The notes below the pieces were generated by a model that was not told the DNA's origin, did not search any database, and worked only from the letters and a program-made list of their open reading frames with translations. A stretch of 7,275 nucleotides of DNA, taken from assembly GCA_017302355.1 (NCBI GenBank), contig JAFLDQ010000168.1:1-7275 (forward strand), written 5' to 3'. Positions 6,124 to 7,275 of this stretch are shown in pieces. Numbering within the stretch: the stretch's first letter is position 1; each line of letters begins with the position of its first letter. The translations under genes and the position numbers were made by a program. This DNA comes from Dechloromonas sp. (GTDB taxonomy: Bacteria > Pseudomonadota > Gammaproteobacteria > Burkholderiales > Rhodocyclaceae).

Positions 6124-6792
6124 ATGAAAAACGGTCAAGGCGGTTTCACCCTCGTCGAAATCGCCATCGTACTGGTCATCATCGGCCTGTTGCTCGGCGG
6201 CGTGCTGAAGGGTCAGGAATTGATCAACAGCGCCAAGGTCAAGAACTTTATCAACGACTTCAAAACCATGCCTTTGTTCATTTATGGTTATCAGGACAAG
6301 TTCAAGGCATTGCCCGGTGACGATGCGAATGTAACGACGCATCTTGGAAGCGCGGCTACTGCTGCTGGTGTTACCTTGCTGGCGGTAACCAACACGACGC
6401 AGGGGAATGGTCGGATCGAAGGCAACTACAATTCCTCAACTGGAACAGACGAAACCGTTGCATTTTGGCAGCAGGTGAGGTTGGCCAATCTGGCATCGGG
6501 AGCTACGGGCTTTACAACTCCCGCCAGCGATATGCCGACCAATGCCGATGGTGGACGGATCGGTGTCCAAAGTACGGCGCCCATTACAGGAATGAGCGGG
6601 TCTTATTTTGTCTGCTCCGAGGGGGTTCAAGGCAGATTTGCCAAACAAATAGATGTCACGATGGATGATGGCAATACCGCAACAGGTTCCGTTCGCGTTG
6701 CCGCCGGGCCTTACACGGGAACTGCACTGACTGGAGCGGCGACAACGTCGATCGTCGACGGCAACACCTATATTGTGTGTTCGTCTTTTTGA
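6124..6792 (+). CDS. Type IV pilin-like protein (prepilin with methylation motif)
   Basis: A 222-residue prepilin, likely exported and assembled into a type IV pilus or pseudopilus. The short leader MKNGQGG ends at Gly7. The prepilin peptidase should cut before Phe8, which would then be N-methylated. The mature start FTLVEIAIVLVIIG has the conserved Glu5 and a hydrophobic helix to about residue 29. The globular part contains ALPGDD (62-67), GNGRIEG (94-100), FWQQVRLANL (114-123) and IDVTMDDG (176-183) with GSVR close behind. From memory, these resemble conserved points of a pilin-like family in which FWQHL, GNGNG and PGD are common. Cys164 and Cys219 may form a C-terminal disulfide loop. The ATG at 6124 follows GGAG (6114-6117) with good spacing, and a longer in-frame start at 5908 is excluded by the leader. 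Codon use is visibly more AT-tolerant than in the trp genes. No other pilus gene is adjacent, so major pilin, minor pilin or pseudopilin cannot be decided. Confidence 0.92.
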   Translation: MKNGQGGFTLVEIAIVLVIIGLLLGGVLKGQELINSAKVKNFINDFKTMPLFIYGYQDKFKALPGDDANVTTHLGSAATAAGVTLLAVTNTTQGNGRIEGNYNSSTGTDETVAFWQQVRLANLASGATGFTTPASDMPTNADGGRIGVQSTAPITGMSGSYFVCSEGVQGRFAKQIDVTMDDGNTATGSVRVAAGPYTGTALTGAATTSIVDGNTYIVCSSF

Positions 6793-6812
6793 TCATAAGG
6801 GTTTGCTAATTC

Positions 6813-6836
6813 AAAGCCCGCCTCGGCGGGCTTTTT
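6813..6836 (+). terminator. Rho-independent terminator of the pilin gene
   Basis: AAAGCCCGC (6813-6821) pairs with GCGGGCTTT (6826-6834) around the tetraloop CTCG, and a run of five T (6832-6836) follows. It begins 21 nt after the pilin stop codon. The last T of the run is also the last base of the minus-strand antiporter stop codon. On the minus strand the stem is followed only by a short T-run, so termination from that side may be weaker. Confidence 0.9.
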
Positions 6837-7275
6837 CATTTATGGAGCAGCCGTTCCTCGGCGGCGGTGACCGCTTCCGGGTCGCCGAGAACGACGACGA
6901 CGTCGCCTTCCTCCAGTCGGGTCTGCGGATCCGGCTCGACGGCGCGGATGCCGCGGCGGCGGATGGCGCTGACTTCGCAGCCGAATCGCTCGAGGTCGAC
7001 CTGATCCAGCGTCATGCCGATCGCTGCCGCGCCCGGGGTCATCCATACCGAGTGCAGGCGGGGCTGGGTTTCCTCGTCGTCGTCACGGTCGGAACTGCCG
7101 CGGTAGAAGCCGCGCAACAGGCTGTAGCGTTGCGACCGTGTCTGGCGAATGCGCTTGAGCACGCGCTTGAGCGGGATGCCGAGCAGGACGAGCGCGTGCG
7201 ATGCCAGCATCAGGCTGGCTTCGAGCGTCTCGGGAACGACTTCGGTGGCGCCGGCGCCTGACAGGCGCGCGATGT
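6836..7275 (-). CDS. KefB/KefC-type monovalent cation:proton antiporter, C-terminal part (partial)
   Basis: The visible 145 residues are the C-terminus of a CPA2-family K+/H+ or Na+/H+ antiporter. The gene starts beyond the right edge of the window. The segment begins with a stretch containing GATEVVPETLEASL and LASHALVLLGIP, as found at the end of the NAD-binding RCK-N (TrkA-N) domain of Kef proteins. A basic, then acidic linker (about residues 38-70 of the visible part) follows. The last 75 residues or so form a TrkA-C (RCK-C) domain with GMTLDQVDL, the LEEGDVVVVLGDPEAV stretch, and a terminal Leu-Leu-His-Lys. The membrane exchange domain is not in view. The gene converges on the pilin gene, and its stop codon touches the terminator. 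The family call is firm, but the ion and the exact symbol cannot be decided. Confidence 0.9.
   Translation of the reverse strand, partial: IARLSGAGATEVVPETLEASLMLASHALVLLGIPLKRVLKRIRQTRSQRYSLLRGFYRGSSDRDDDEETQPRLHSVWMTPGAAAIGMTLDQVDLERFGCEVSAIRRRGIRAVEPDPQTRLEEGDVVVVLGDPEAVTAAEERLLHK

Overview
The window looks like chromosomal DNA from a high-GC proteobacterium, most likely a betaproteobacterium of the Rhodocyclales type. This rests on the strong G/C third-position bias of the main genes, the trpG-trpD-trpC order with stop/start overlaps, a CPA2-type potassium antiporter, and a pilin gene behind a sigma-54 promoter. The taxonomic call is inference from gene content, not from a search.

Layout from left to right. 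Positions 1-116 may hold the last codons of an unidentified plus-strand gene. Positions 117-535 form an unusually long, AT-richer gap with no recognisable gene, but with a plausible sigma-70 promoter (370-398) and a 9-bp direct repeat (462-482). Then comes a tight tryptophan block: trpG (536-1108), trpD (1105-2130) and trpC (2130-2918), each overlapping the next by 1-4 nt. trpE does not lie directly upstream as it does in many relatives. After 93 nt follows a membrane-bound class III adenylate cyclase on the same strand (3012-4325). Its 3' end overlaps by 23 nt the 3' end of a convergent membrane sensor histidine kinase (minus strand, 4303-5991).

The 132-bp gap between the kinase start and a divergent type IV pilin-like gene (6124-6792) is the most informative regulatory stretch. 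It carries an essentially perfect -24/-12 (sigma-54) promoter at 6073-6088 and an inverted CTGTC repeat at 6003-6020. That repeat is placed where an enhancer-binding protein of the PilR/NtrC class would bind. A rho-independent terminator (6813-6836) closes the pilin gene. The window ends in the C-terminal part of a KefB/KefC-type antiporter with a TrkA-C domain (minus strand, 6836-7275).

How the genes may work together: trpG, trpD and trpC supply three activities of tryptophan synthesis from chorismate to indole-3-glycerol phosphate. The cyclase, the orphan kinase and the sigma-54-driven pilin sit side by side. All three belong to classes often tied to surface appendage control (cAMP, two-component signalling, RpoN). 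A local link between them is an attractive hypothesis but is not shown by the sequence. I see no CRISPR array, tRNA, rRNA, insertion sequence or clearly novel defence system.
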